Of a DNA stretch of 64,000 nucleotides, positions 25,263 through 33,656 are shown in pieces. Position 1 is the stretch's first letter. The number at the start of each line of letters is the position of its first letter. The stretch lies in the NCBI RefSeq assembly GCF_003383095.1, contig NZ_PSYW01000001.1, positions 434,001-498,000 on the forward strand. The letters run 5' to 3'. The notes beneath the pieces are model-generated. The model was not told where the DNA came from. It did no database searches and saw only the letters and a list, made by a program, of their open reading frames with translations. The position numbers were made by a program, and so were the translations under genes. This stretch comes from Haloferax sp. Atlit-12N. Lineage in GTDB: Archaea; Halobacteriota; Halobacteria; Halobacteriales; Haloferacaceae.

Positions 25263-25529
25263 TTAATCCCAGCTTGATTCGTCACCGCGGTCGGTGGAAC
25301 CGGCTCGCTCGTCGGCGAGACGGCCGAGCTGTGTCGCGATTTCCTCCATGGCGACGACGAGTCTGGCGGCGTACCAGAGGACGACGACGATGACGAGGAG
25401 GAACACCCACGCGAGAATCTGCTGGGCGATGAGAAGTGCGTAGGCGAGCGTCAGCGCGAGGAAGGCCGCGACGGCGACTTTCGCGCCCGGGGTCCGGTGG
25501 AGGGGAGTGTCGTCTGATGATGGCGACAT
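25263..25529 (-). CDS. Small membrane protein with C-terminal charged helix
   Basis: An 88-residue protein starting MSPSSDDTPLHRTPGAK. Two hydrophobic helices (about residues 18-36 and 38-58) form a hairpin, followed by a charged helix VAMEEIATQLGRLADERAG. The Met at 25527-25529 is preferred because the 38 codons upstream are Arg/His-rich and lie in an AT-rich promoter region. It is divergent from acd, with about 207 bp between starts. Function unknown. Confidence 0.65.
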   Translation of the reverse strand: MSPSSDDTPLHRTPGAKVAVAAFLALTLAYALLIAQQILAWVFLLVIVVVLWYAARLVVAMEEIATQLGRLADERAGSTDRGDESSWD

Positions 25530-25655
25530 AACCCGTCGTTTTCGGGGGATGACATTATGTGTTTGGCCGCTATGGGTTGGCGGCGACATGCTCCACCTGA
25601 CGAGCGTAACCCGCCCAATTCTGTGGTATAAATCACGAACCATACCGATTAATTG

Positions 25656-25668
25656 CGCTACTGTAGCG
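25656..25668. repeat. 13-bp perfect palindrome upstream of acd
   Basis: CGCTAC-T-GTAGCG lies about 35-50 nt upstream of the TATA box of acd, in the shared region with the divergent small membrane protein gene. It is a candidate regulator-binding site. Confidence 0.4.
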
Positions 25669-25704
25669 TGCCACCAAAGGCCGTGAGACCGCCCACACCA
25701 CCGA

Positions 25705-25711
25705 GTTTATC
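25705..25711 (+). promoter_or_regulatory. TATA box for acd
   Basis: GTTTATC is centred about 29 nt before the ATG at 25737. Other AT-rich elements at 25624-25632 and 25646-25654 could be secondary promoters. Confidence 0.5.
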
Positions 25712-25736
25712 AGTCAATGACCGGAATCAACAACCA

Positions 25737-27830
25737 ATGGGAGAGCTATCCGAATTGTTCGCGCCGAACCGAATCGCGGTGGTCGGTGCGACCGAGCGCG
25801 AAGGAGCAATCGGGCGGGCAATCATGGACAACCTCATCGACGAGTTCGACGGTGAGGTCGTTCCGGTCAACCCCAAGTACGACGAACTGTTCGGCCTGCA
25901 GTGCTACGGCGACGTCGGCGAGACGGACGCCGATCTCGCGGTCATCGTCGTTCCTCCGAAGGTCGTCCTGCCGGCGATGAAGTCCGCCGGGGAAGCGGGT
26001 ATCCAGAACGTGGTCGTCATCACCGCCGGCTTCGGCGAGACAGGCAGCGAAGGTGCCGCCCGCGAGCAGGAACTCCGCGACATCGCCGAGGAGTACGACC
26101 TCAACGTCGTCGGCCCGAACAGTCTGGGCATCATGAACACGGACGTGGGCATGAACGCGACGTTCGGCCCCGACATGGCCCTCGACGGCAACATGTCCTT
26201 TATGAGCCAGTCGGGCGCGTTCATCACGGCCGTCATCGACTGGGCCAACGACGAGGACATCGGCTTCAAGGACATCGTCTCGCTGGGTAACAAGGCCGTC
26301 CTCGACGAGGCCGACTTCATCGAGGCGTGGAACGACGACCCCGACACCGAGGTCATCATCGGCTATCTCGAAGGCATCTCGGCGGGCCGCGAGTTCATCG
26401 ACTCCGCCCGCGACGTGACGAAGGACACGCCCATCGTCCTCGTCAAGTCGGGCAAGACCGACGCCGGCGCGCAGGCCGCCTCCTCGCACACCGGCACCAT
26501 CGCCGGCTCCGACGCCGCCTACGAGGCCGGCCTCGAACAGGCGGGCGTCATCCGCGCGGACTCCGTCCAGCACCTGTTCGACACCGCCCGCGTGCTGGGC
26601 GACCAGCCGCTCCCCGAGAACAAGGACGTGGCCGTCATCACGAACGCCGGCGGCCCCGGCGTCATGACGACCGACGCCATCGGCGAGTCGGAGCTGAAGA
26701 TGGCCGACTTCACCGACGAGACGCTCGAAGCCTTCTCCGAGTCGCTCCCCGCCGAGGGGAACATCTACAACCCGGTCGACATCGTCGGCGACGCCGACAA
26801 CGACCGGTTCAAGGAGGCCCTCGACGTGGCGCTCGCCGACGACAACGTCGGCATGGCGCTCGTCCTGACCTGTCCGACGGCCGTCCTCGACTACAATCAG
26901 CTCGCCGCCGACACCGTCAAACTCCAACAGAAGTACGACAAGCCCATCGCCGCCTGCTTCATGGGCGGCGAGCGCGTCGACGCCGCCTCCGACGTGATGA
27001 AGGACGCCGGCATCCCGAACTACTTCGACCCCTCCCGCGCCGTCGACGGCCTCGAGGCGCTCTCGAAGTACGCCGACATCCGCCAGCGCGAGTACGACGC
27101 GCCCACCGAGTTCGACGTGGACCGCGAGCGTGCCCGCGAAATCCTCGAAACGGTCAAGGACCGCGACGAGACCCGCCTCGGCGTCGAGGCGATGGAACTG
27201 CTCGACGCCTACGGCATCGAGACGCCGACGGGTGACATCGTCGACGACCCCGCGGACGCGCTCGAAGTCGCCGAAAACATCGACGGCAACGTCGTGATGA
27301 AAATCGTCAGCCCGGACATCCTCCACAAGTCCGACATCGGCGGCGTCAAGGTCGGCGTCGAAAACGAGGACGTCTACGACGCCTACGAGGACCTCATCAC
27401 CCGCGCGAAGAACTACCAGCCCGACGCCAACATCCTCGGCGTGCAGGTCCAAGAGATGGTGAACCTCGACGACGGCGTCGAGACCATCGTCGGCATGAAC
27501 CGCGACCCGCAGTTCGGCCCGCTCATGATGTTCGGTCTCGGCGGCATCTTCGTGGAAATCCTCGAGGACACGACGTTCCGCGTCGCGCCCGTCTCCGAGG
27601 TGGAAGCCGAGGACATGACGAAGGAAATCGACGCCGCACCGATGCTCCGCGGCGCCCGCGGGAACGACCCGGTGGACATCGGCGGCATCACGGAGACCAT
27701 CCAGCGGCTCTCCCAACTCGTCACCGACTTCCCGGCCATCCTCGAACTCGACATCAACCCGCTCGTCGCGCTGCCGGACGGCGTGAAGGCCGTCGACGTT
27801 CGACTCACCGTCGACCCGGACGAACTTTAA
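25737..27830 (+). CDS. acd: ADP-forming acetyl-CoA synthetase (acetate-CoA ligase, fused alpha-beta)
   Basis: A 697-residue single-chain enzyme converting acetyl-CoA + ADP + Pi to acetate + ATP + CoA, the archaeal route of acetate overflow and substrate-level phosphorylation. The N-terminal CoA-binding domain begins FAPNRIAVVGATEREGAIG. A succinyl-CoA-ligase-like part carries SSHTGTIAGSD with the phosphorylated His251. From about residue 470 an ATP-grasp beta domain holds DILHKSDIGGVKVG (His530, the second phospho-His of this family) and ends ELDINPLVAL. Length fits fused haloarchaeal Acd proteins. It is followed after 26 nt by the BioD-like/DRTGG gene. The start is set by the homology-like MGELSELFAPNRIAVVG and the TATA box. 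Confidence 0.95.
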   Translation: MGELSELFAPNRIAVVGATEREGAIGRAIMDNLIDEFDGEVVPVNPKYDELFGLQCYGDVGETDADLAVIVVPPKVVLPAMKSAGEAGIQNVVVITAGFGETGSEGAAREQELRDIAEEYDLNVVGPNSLGIMNTDVGMNATFGPDMALDGNMSFMSQSGAFITAVIDWANDEDIGFKDIVSLGNKAVLDEADFIEAWNDDPDTEVIIGYLEGISAGREFIDSARDVTKDTPIVLVKSGKTDAGAQAASSHTGTIAGSDAAYEAGLEQAGVIRADSVQHLFDTARVLGDQPLPENKDVAVITNAGGPGVMTTDAIGESELKMADFTDETLEAFSESLPAEGNIYNPVDIVGDADNDRFKEALDVALADDNVGMALVLTCPTAVLDYNQLAADTVKLQQKYDKPIAACFMGGERVDAASDVMKDAGIPNYFDPSRAVDGLEALSKYADIRQREYDAPTEFDVDRERAREILETVKDRDETRLGVEAMELLDAYGIETPTGDIVDDPADALEVAENIDGNVVMKIVSPDILHKSDIGGVKVGVENEDVYDAYEDLITRAKNYQPDANILGVQVQEMVNLDDGVETIVGMNRDPQFGPLMMFGLGGIFVEILEDTTFRVAPVSEVEAEDMTKEIDAAPMLRGARGNDPVDIGGITETIQRLSQLVTDFPAILELDINPLVALPDGVKAVDVRLTVDPDEL

Positions 27831-27856
27831 ACACTTCACCACCCTACCATTCAACA

Positions 27857-28960
27857 ATGAACACGGTACTCGTCACCTCGACCGGAGAAAGCACCGGGAA
27901 GACCGCAATCACGCTCGCACTCGGCGTCCTCGCCAAGGAGCGTGGACTGGAAGTGGGCTACATGAAGCCCAAAGGGACCCGCCTGCAGTCCAGCACCGGC
28001 AAGACCCTCGACGAGGACCCGATGCTCGCCCGCGAACTGCTCGACATCGACGCCGAGATGCACCAGCTCGAACCCGTCGTCTACTCCCCGACGTTCATCC
28101 AGGGCGCGGTCCGCGGCAAGGAGAACGCCGAGGAGCTTTCCGAGGTCATCTCCCACCACTTCGAGGACATCTCGGCCGGCAAGGACCTGATGCTCATCGA
28201 GGGCGGTGGCTCCTACCGCACCGGCGGCATCGTGGACCTCACCGACGGCGACGTGGCGAACCTCCTCGACGCCGAGGTCGTCCTCGTCGCCGACTACCAG
28301 CACCCGAGCGACCTCGACGACGTGGTCGCGGCGGTCGATGACATCGGCCCCGACCGCCTCGCCGGCGTCGTCTTCAACCGCGTGAGCGACGCCTCCTACG
28401 ACGAACTCGAAACCGAGGTCGCGCCGTTCCTCGAAGCCCGCGGCGTCCCCGTCCTCGGCGTCGTCCCGACCGAAAAGGACCTCGCGGGCGTCACCGTCGA
28501 GGAACTCGCGAACGAACTCGGCGCAGACTTCGCGACCGACGCGCCGACCGACGCCTTCGTCGAGCGCTTCCTCGTCGGCGCGATGGGAGGCGACGCGGCG
28601 CTCCGCTACTTCCGCCGCACGAAGAACGCCGCGGTCATCACCGGCGGCGACCGCGCGAACATCCAGCGCGCCGCGCTCGAAGCCCCCGGCGTCAAATGTA
28701 TCATCCTCACCGGCGGCCACCGACCCGTCGGGGCCGTCATCGGCAAGGCCGAAGAGAAGGGCGTTCCGGTGCTCCTCGTCAACGGCGACACCCTCTCCGT
28801 GACCGACCGCGCCGAAGACATCGTCAGCACGGGGCGCACCCGCGACGAGCGCACAGTCAACCGGATGCGCGACCTGCTGTACGAACACGCCGACATCGAC
28901 GCCATCATCGGAAACATCGAACCGTCCGGTGACGGCGCGACCGACGGCGACGACGAGTAA
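27857..28960 (+). CDS. BioD-like P-loop/DRTGG domain protein (phosphotransacetylase N-terminal-like)
   Basis: A 367-residue cytoplasmic protein. Residues 1-210 are a dethiobiotin-synthetase-like P-loop NTPase (VTSTGESTGKTAITLALG at 6-23; LMLIEGGGSYRTGG). Residues 215-340 are a DRTGG domain (FRRTKNAAVITGGDRANIQRAALE, CIILTGGHRPVGAVI). Together these equal the regulatory N-terminal part of long phosphotransacetylases, but the catalytic PTA_PTB domain is absent. Because it sits directly behind acd, it probably regulates or senses acetyl-CoA/acetate metabolism; this is inference. A T-run at 28994-28999 ends the operon. Confidence 0.88.
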   Translation: MNTVLVTSTGESTGKTAITLALGVLAKERGLEVGYMKPKGTRLQSSTGKTLDEDPMLARELLDIDAEMHQLEPVVYSPTFIQGAVRGKENAEELSEVISHHFEDISAGKDLMLIEGGGSYRTGGIVDLTDGDVANLLDAEVVLVADYQHPSDLDDVVAAVDDIGPDRLAGVVFNRVSDASYDELETEVAPFLEARGVPVLGVVPTEKDLAGVTVEELANELGADFATDAPTDAFVERFLVGAMGGDAALRYFRRTKNAAVITGGDRANIQRAALEAPGVKCIILTGGHRPVGAVIGKAEEKGVPVLLVNGDTLSVTDRAEDIVSTGRTRDERTVNRMRDLLYEHADIDAIIGNIEPSGDGATDGDDE

Positions 28961-28993
28961 CGACCGACGCGTCGACACCACCGACTGCGTTGC

Positions 28994-28999
28994 TTTTTT
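28994..28999 (+). terminator. T-run terminator of the acd operon
   Basis: Six consecutive T lie 33 nt after the stop of the DRTGG gene, as in intrinsic archaeal termination at U-tracts. Confidence 0.5.
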
Positions 29000-29011
29000 C
29001 AGACTTCTGAC

Positions 29012-29200
29012 TCAGACCCCGTTTTCGTCGCGTTCGCGCCCGTCGAGGTACTCGTTAACGAGCGACGGCGCGCCCACGCCGACCGCGAGGAGCGCGAAAA
29101 ACGAGAGGACGAACTGTCCGGTGGCCGCTTCGACGAGGTACGCGGCCGGGAGGGCGGCGAGAACGAACCCGGTGACGACGAGCGTCTGTCGGGAGACCAT
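29012..29200 (-). CDS. Small membrane protein (two TM helices)
   Basis: A 62-residue protein starting MVSRQTLVVTGFVLAALPAAYLV. Two TM helices (about 6-25 and 28-48: GQFVLSFFALLAVGVGAPSLV) are followed by a charged tail (NEYLDGRERDENGV). The alternative longer frame over the same DNA gives Ser/Arg-rich sequence without membrane character, so this frame is preferred. It lies between the acd operon terminator and the M24 peptidase gene. Function unknown. Confidence 0.6.
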   Translation of the reverse strand: MVSRQTLVVTGFVLAALPAAYLVEAATGQFVLSFFALLAVGVGAPSLVNEYLDGRERDENGV

Positions 29201-29239
29201 ACGCCCGCCACGGTAGTCAGCGAGTTAACAGCTTTGTGC

Positions 29240-30346
29240 CTAACAGCGCCAGCCGCGGTCGGTGTCGTTCAGGAGTTCCGCGCCGTCGTCGGTGACGACG
29301 ACGAGGTCTTCGATTCGGACGCCGAACTCGTCGGGGAGGTAGACGCCCGGTTCGACGCTGAAGACGTTCCCGACTTCGAGTTCGCGGTCGCTCCCGGCGA
29401 CGATGTAGGGTTCCTCGTGCACGTCGAGACCGACGCCGTGGCCGGTCCGGTGGATGAAGTGGTCGCCGTAGCCCGCTTCCTCGATGACCTCGCGGGCCGC
29501 ACGGTCGACGTCGCCGGCGGCGACGCCCGGTTCGACAGTCTCGACGGCGGCGGTCCGGGCGGCCTGCACGACGCCGTGGACCTCGGCGAACTCCGCGGGC
29601 GGTTCGCCGGCGAAGACGACCGTCCGCGTCTGGTCGCTCGGGTAGTGGTCGACAACCGTGCCGAAGTCGAGGACGACCGGGTCGCCCGACTCGATGACGC
29701 GGTCGCCGTGGCTGTGGTGGGGCATCGCGCCGTTCGGGCCGGAGCCGACGAGCGGGCCGAAGGGAATCCCTTCGCCGCCCTCGTCGGCGAGGAGGCGCTC
29801 GATTTCCGCGGCGAGTTCGTTTTCGGTCATGCCGACGGCGTCCGCGCCCATGTCGCGGACGCGCTCGACCGCGCGGTCGACGGCCGCCCCGGCGCGGCGG
29901 AGCGCGTCGAGTTCGGCGTCGTCCTTCCGCGCGCGGAGCGGGGCGACGACCTCGCTCGCGAGGCCGAAGTCCGCGTCGGGGAGCGCCGCCCGGAGGTCCT
30001 GCGAGAAGCGCGCCCACATCGTGTCGTCGACGAGGACGCGACCGCCGGCGAGGTCGAGGTCCGAGACGATGTCCGCGAGGGCGTCCCGCGGGTCGTCTTC
30101 GTCGCTCCACGTGCGCACGTCGGCGACCCACGACTCGGCGCGAACCTGCGTCTCGTAGAGGTCGGGGACGAGGAACGCCGGCGCACCCTCGCGGGGGACG
30201 AAAAGAAGTAGGTGGCGCTCTGCGGGTTCCTCGTCGAAGCCGGAGAGGTACAGCAGGTTTCGGCTGGGGAACAACACGGTCGCGTCGGCGTCCGCGTCGG
30301 CCAGTCGCTCCTGACAGGCGCGGGTCCGTCGTTCGAAGGGCGTCAT
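29240..30346 (-). CDS. M24 family metallopeptidase (Xaa-Pro aminopeptidase/prolidase)
   Basis: A 368-residue cytosolic peptidase with pita-bread fold. The N-terminal creatinase-like domain covers about 1-125. The metal ligands are all present: Asp227 and Asp238 in DFGTVVDHYPSDQT, His303 in RTGHGVG, Glu332 in SVEPGVYL and Glu346 in GVRIEDL. It removes proline-linked N-terminal residues or splits X-Pro dipeptides. The Met at 30344-30346 is chosen because it begins MTPFERRTRACQERL, typical of haloarchaeal members; the frame remains open upstream over the decayed CNNM gene. Confidence 0.93.
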   Translation of the reverse strand: MTPFERRTRACQERLADADADATVLFPSRNLLYLSGFDEEPAERHLLLFVPREGAPAFLVPDLYETQVRAESWVADVRTWSDEDDPRDALADIVSDLDLAGGRVLVDDTMWARFSQDLRAALPDADFGLASEVVAPLRARKDDAELDALRRAGAAVDRAVERVRDMGADAVGMTENELAAEIERLLADEGGEGIPFGPLVGSGPNGAMPHHSHGDRVIESGDPVVLDFGTVVDHYPSDQTRTVVFAGEPPAEFAEVHGVVQAARTAAVETVEPGVAAGDVDRAAREVIEEAGYGDHFIHRTGHGVGLDVHEEPYIVAGSDRELEVGNVFSVEPGVYLPDEFGVRIEDLVVVTDDGAELLNDTDRGWRC

Positions 30347-30387
30347 GCGAGTCGATACGGGCGGCGGGAGAAAAGCGTGGGCGGTTC

Positions 30388-31014
30388 TACGCTCCGAGGT
30401 CGAGCGGGTCGTAGAGCTGGCCGGTGATAGATTCGAAGGCGTCGGAGGCAGTCGATGTTCGAGAGGACTGTCGGCGCGTAGACGACGCCCCGAACGTCGT
30501 CCAGCGAGTCGCCGACGAGCGACAGCAGGCGCTTTGCCAGCCAGTCGGCGACGACGATGACCGGGTACATCAGCTTCGTCCAGCCGTACAGGACGGGTGC
30601 GGTGTACTTCGCCACCGTGCGGGAGCGCTCGACACCGAGGTACGTCGGCACCTGTTCGCCGAGGACGACGTGCGAGAGGTTGATGACGACGAGCGCCAAG
30701 CCGACCGACAGCGACGTGTGGGAACCCGCCGCTCCGCCGCCGAGAACCGCGTTGAAGGTGGCCGCGACGGCCGGTTCGGCGACGACGCCGAGGCCGACGC
30801 TGGCGATGGTAATCCCGACCTGACAGCCCGAGAGGTACACCTCCAGCCGTTCGGTCATCTCCCACGCCAGTTCGAGACCGCGGGAGCCCTCGAAGGCGGA
30901 CTCGTCGAACTGCGGGACGCGCGTCATCGCGAACTCCGAGACGACGAAGAAGGCGTTCGCAAGCAACAACACGAGGCCGCCGCCGAGCCGAAGCGCGGTT
31001 TCGACACCGACCAT
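30388..31014 (-). pseudogene. Decayed CNNM/CorC-type (DUF21 + CBS) transporter gene with internal deletions
   Basis: Residues 1-165 of the first frame are a good DUF21 membrane domain (LLANAFFVVSEFAMTRVPQFDES, YLSGCQVGITIASVGLGVVAEP, VVLGEQVPTYLGVERSRTVAKY). The sequence then jumps from WLAKRLLSLVG straight into DSLDDVRGVVYAPTVLSNID, which belongs inside the CBS pair. At about 30450 the reading frame breaks; the frame shifted by one encodes TASDAFESITGQLYDPLDLGA and a stop at 30388-30390, the expected C-terminal end of such proteins. Most of the linker and CBS region is therefore missing. Without the shift the first frame continues with unrelated Arg/Pro-rich residues to 30343. Intact relatives export Mg or other ions. 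Confidence 0.78.
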
Positions 31015-31145
31015 GTGAGCCGAGCGCTCGAACCCGACCCCCTGAGCATGTCGGCTCCGGTACGACGTTGTGGTTTTTCGAGGAATTATTTTAAACTCAA
31101 AAATGTGCCGTAACAACTATGTTTTTGACGGCCGCGGTGTTTGGT

Positions 31146-32477
31146 ATGCGTCAGCAACACAGGCGGACGTTCCTGAAGCTGAGTGGTTCCCTCCTCGGCG
31201 GCGTCGCCGCCGGGTCGACCGTCGTCGCGGCCGAGCGGACCGACCGATTCATCGTCGACCTCGGTGGCAACGACGCGTCGGCGGCGACGAGCGCCGACCT
31301 TGAGGTCGTCTACGACCTCTCGCCGGCCGGTGTGGTTGTCGTCGAGGGAAGCGAACCGGCCGTCTCCGCGCTGAACGCGGCCTACGCGCCCGACGTGGAG
31401 ATAGAACTCGACGCGCCGGCGGTCGAGGACGCGGCGCCGGCCGGTGCGGTCGACGAACCCGGCTACGACGCGCAGTGGGACAAACAGAGCCAGCGGATTC
31501 CCGCGGTCCACGACGTGACCCGCGGGGAGGGCGCGCGCGTCGCCGTCATCGACACCGGCGTCGCTGCCGACCACCCGGACCTCGAACACGCGGTCAACGC
31601 GTCGCTCTCGCGGAACTTCACCGGCGACGGCTTCGGCGCGGGCGTCCCCGCCGGCGGCGACCACGGCACCCACGTCGCGGGCATCGTCGCCGCGAACGAC
31701 GGAAACGAGACGGGCGTCGTCGGCTCCGCGCCGGGTGCCGAACTCGTGGACTGCCGCGTGTTCTCACCGAACTCACTCGCTTCGTTCGCCGACATCCTCG
31801 CGGCCGTCGTCTACAGCGCCGAAATCGGCTGCGACGCCGCGAACCTCAGCCTCGGTGCCTACCCGGTCCCACGACAGGGCGAAGGGAAGTTCTACGGCAA
31901 AGTGCTGAACAAGACGCTGACCCACGCCAACCGCTCGGGGACCGTCGTCGTCGCCGCCGCCGGCAACGACAGCGCCGACCTCCAGCACGACGGCGGCATC
32001 ATCAGCCTCCCCAACGAGGGGGCACAGGCGCTCAGCGTCAGCGCGACCGGCCCGAAGGGAATCGCCTTCGACGCCGGCGACGAAGAAGAGGGACCGAAGA
32101 CCCCGGCGTTCTACACGAACTACGGGACCAACGCTGTCAGCGTGGCCGCGCCCGGCGGTGACGCCCTCCGCTCCGCGCAGGAGAGCCACCCCGACACGTG
32201 GTTCTACGACCTCGTCTACAACACCGTCTCGACGCCCGCCTACGACGACGACGGGAACTACGTCGGTTCGACGAACGGCTACGGCTGGAAGGCCGGCACC
32301 TCGATGGCCGCGCCGCAGGTGGCCGCCGCCGTCGCGCTCGTCCGCTCGGTCGACCCGGGCCTGAACGCGAATCAGGTCGCGTCGAAACTCGGGCGCACCG
32401 CGACCGTCCCCGAAGGGTCCGACAAGGAATACTACGGAGCCGGCTACCTCGACCCGCTGGCCGCTGTCACCGAGTAA
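31146..32477 (+). CDS. Tat-exported subtilisin-like serine protease (S8 family)
   Basis: A 443-residue protease. The N-terminus MRQQHRRTFLKLSGSLLGGVAAG is a twin-arginine signal. Residues about 31-90 form an inhibitor-I9-like propeptide. The catalytic triad is intact: Asp136 in VAVIDTGV, His173 in GDHGTHVAGI and Ser386 in GTSMAAP, with the oxyanion Asn in AAAGND. It resembles halolysins but ends after the catalytic domain, without the usual C-terminal extension. The Met at 31146 is preferred over the Met at 31119 because it gives a standard Tat N-region. It is probably secreted and degrades extracellular protein. Confidence 0.93.
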   Translation: MRQQHRRTFLKLSGSLLGGVAAGSTVVAAERTDRFIVDLGGNDASAATSADLEVVYDLSPAGVVVVEGSEPAVSALNAAYAPDVEIELDAPAVEDAAPAGAVDEPGYDAQWDKQSQRIPAVHDVTRGEGARVAVIDTGVAADHPDLEHAVNASLSRNFTGDGFGAGVPAGGDHGTHVAGIVAANDGNETGVVGSAPGAELVDCRVFSPNSLASFADILAAVVYSAEIGCDAANLSLGAYPVPRQGEGKFYGKVLNKTLTHANRSGTVVVAAAGNDSADLQHDGGIISLPNEGAQALSVSATGPKGIAFDAGDEEEGPKTPAFYTNYGTNAVSVAAPGGDALRSAQESHPDTWFYDLVYNTVSTPAYDDDGNYVGSTNGYGWKAGTSMAAPQVAAAVALVRSVDPGLNANQVASKLGRTATVPEGSDKEYYGAGYLDPLAAVTE

Positions 32478-32547
32478 CGACCCCGGCGAGACACCTCTCA
32501 GACCCCGAGAGAGTCTCCAAGCGATGTGATACCTTAGCTCTCGAACA

Positions 32548-32555
32548 CATTTATC
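32548..32555 (+). promoter_or_regulatory. TATA box for the 32580 membrane protein gene
   Basis: CATTTATC is centred about 28 nt before the ATG at 32580. Confidence 0.5.
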
Positions 32556-32579
32556 TCGCGCGGCGTCGCATTGTCATTC

Positions 32580-33617
32580 ATGAGTTGGAAAGCAATCGAC
32601 GCCCTCGACGACGCCCGTGACGCCACGGCGTCGCTCCTCCTTCCCTTCGATGCGGGTCGATGGGCGCGCCTCGCACTCATCGCCCTCTTCGTCGGCGGCC
32701 TCGGCGGGAGCGGCGGTGCCGGAAGCAACACCGGGACGACCACCCCCACCGGAGGCGGGTCGACCGACATCCCGGTCGATTCGCTACCCGGGTTCGTGAC
32801 GCCCGAAAACGTCTTCGCCGCCGTCATCGCGATTGCGGCGGTCGCCATCGTCCTCAGCATCGTCTGGTCGTTCATCGGCTCAGTGATGCAGTTCGTCCTC
32901 GTAGACGCCGTCGTCACGAAAGACGTGCGTATCCGCAAGCCGTTCCGCGAACGCTTCTGGCTCGGCGTCAGGCTGTTCGCGTTCCAAATCGGCCTGCTCG
33001 TCGCCGTCCTCGCGGTCATCGTGGTCCCGGTCGCGGCGGTGTTCCTCGGTTCCGTCGCGTTCACGCCCGCGGTGGCCCTCTTCGCCATCCCGCTCGTACT
33101 GCTCGGGCTCCTGTTGGTGTTCGTGGTCGCCATCGTCATGCAGTTGACGACCGACTTCGTCGTCCCGACGATGATGGCCGAAGACCGCACCCTCCTCTCG
33201 TCGTGGGGGCGGGTCGTCCCGGTGTTCCGCGCCGAGTTCTCCGAGTTCGGGCTGTACGTCATCGTCCGGTTCATCCTCGGCATCCTCGCGAGCATCGGTA
33301 TCGGCATCGCGGCCCTCCTCGCCCTGCTCGTCGTCGCCATCCCCTTCGCAATCGTCGGCGGCGCGGCGTTCCTCGCGCTCAACGCCGCGAACGTCGCCTT
33401 GACCTCCGCGGTCGGGTTGGTCGTCTTCGGCGCGCTCGGGGTTCTGTTCGTCCTCGCGGCCGTCGCGGTCGGCGCGCTCGTCCAGATGCCCGTCGTGACG
33501 TACTTCCGGTACTACTCGCTGTTCTTACTCGGAAGCGCCGACGACTCGCTCGACCTCGTCTCGCAGTTCCGGTCCGACGACGACTCGTCGGCCCCGGAAG
33601 GCCCGACCCCCGCGTAA
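32580..33617 (+). CDS. Conserved haloarchaeal multi-pass membrane protein
   Basis: A 345-residue integral membrane protein. An N-terminal amphipathic start (MSWKAIDALDDARDATASLL) precedes about six TM helices at roughly 30-47, 80-105, 135-160, 165-190, 225-262 and 265-305. A Gly/Thr-rich external loop lies at 45-65. MSWKAIDALDDA and LPFDAGRWARLALIALFVGG recall the haloarchaeal DUF7544-like group, but I cannot verify this. The C-terminal tail is acidic. No transport or catalytic motif is recognised. A T-run at 33651-33656 follows. Confidence 0.75.
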   Translation: MSWKAIDALDDARDATASLLLPFDAGRWARLALIALFVGGLGGSGGAGSNTGTTTPTGGGSTDIPVDSLPGFVTPENVFAAVIAIAAVAIVLSIVWSFIGSVMQFVLVDAVVTKDVRIRKPFRERFWLGVRLFAFQIGLLVAVLAVIVVPVAAVFLGSVAFTPAVALFAIPLVLLGLLLVFVVAIVMQLTTDFVVPTMMAEDRTLLSSWGRVVPVFRAEFSEFGLYVIVRFILGILASIGIGIAALLALLVVAIPFAIVGGAAFLALNAANVALTSAVGLVVFGALGVLFVLAAVAVGALVQMPVVTYFRYYSLFLLGSADDSLDLVSQFRSDDDSSAPEGPTPA

Positions 33618-33650
33618 GGGCCGACGACTCGCTTTCGCCGCCCTGCGTCC

Positions 33651-33656
33651 TTTTTT
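33651..33656 (+). terminator. T-run terminator after the 32580 gene
   Basis: TTTTTT lies 34 nt after the stop codon, at the convergent boundary with the MFS gene. Confidence 0.45.

Noticed and set aside
25746..27857. About 700-codon frame antisense to acd
   Set aside because: Biased composition (Val/Asp/Arg) and complete overlap with a well-supported acetyl-CoA synthetase gene.
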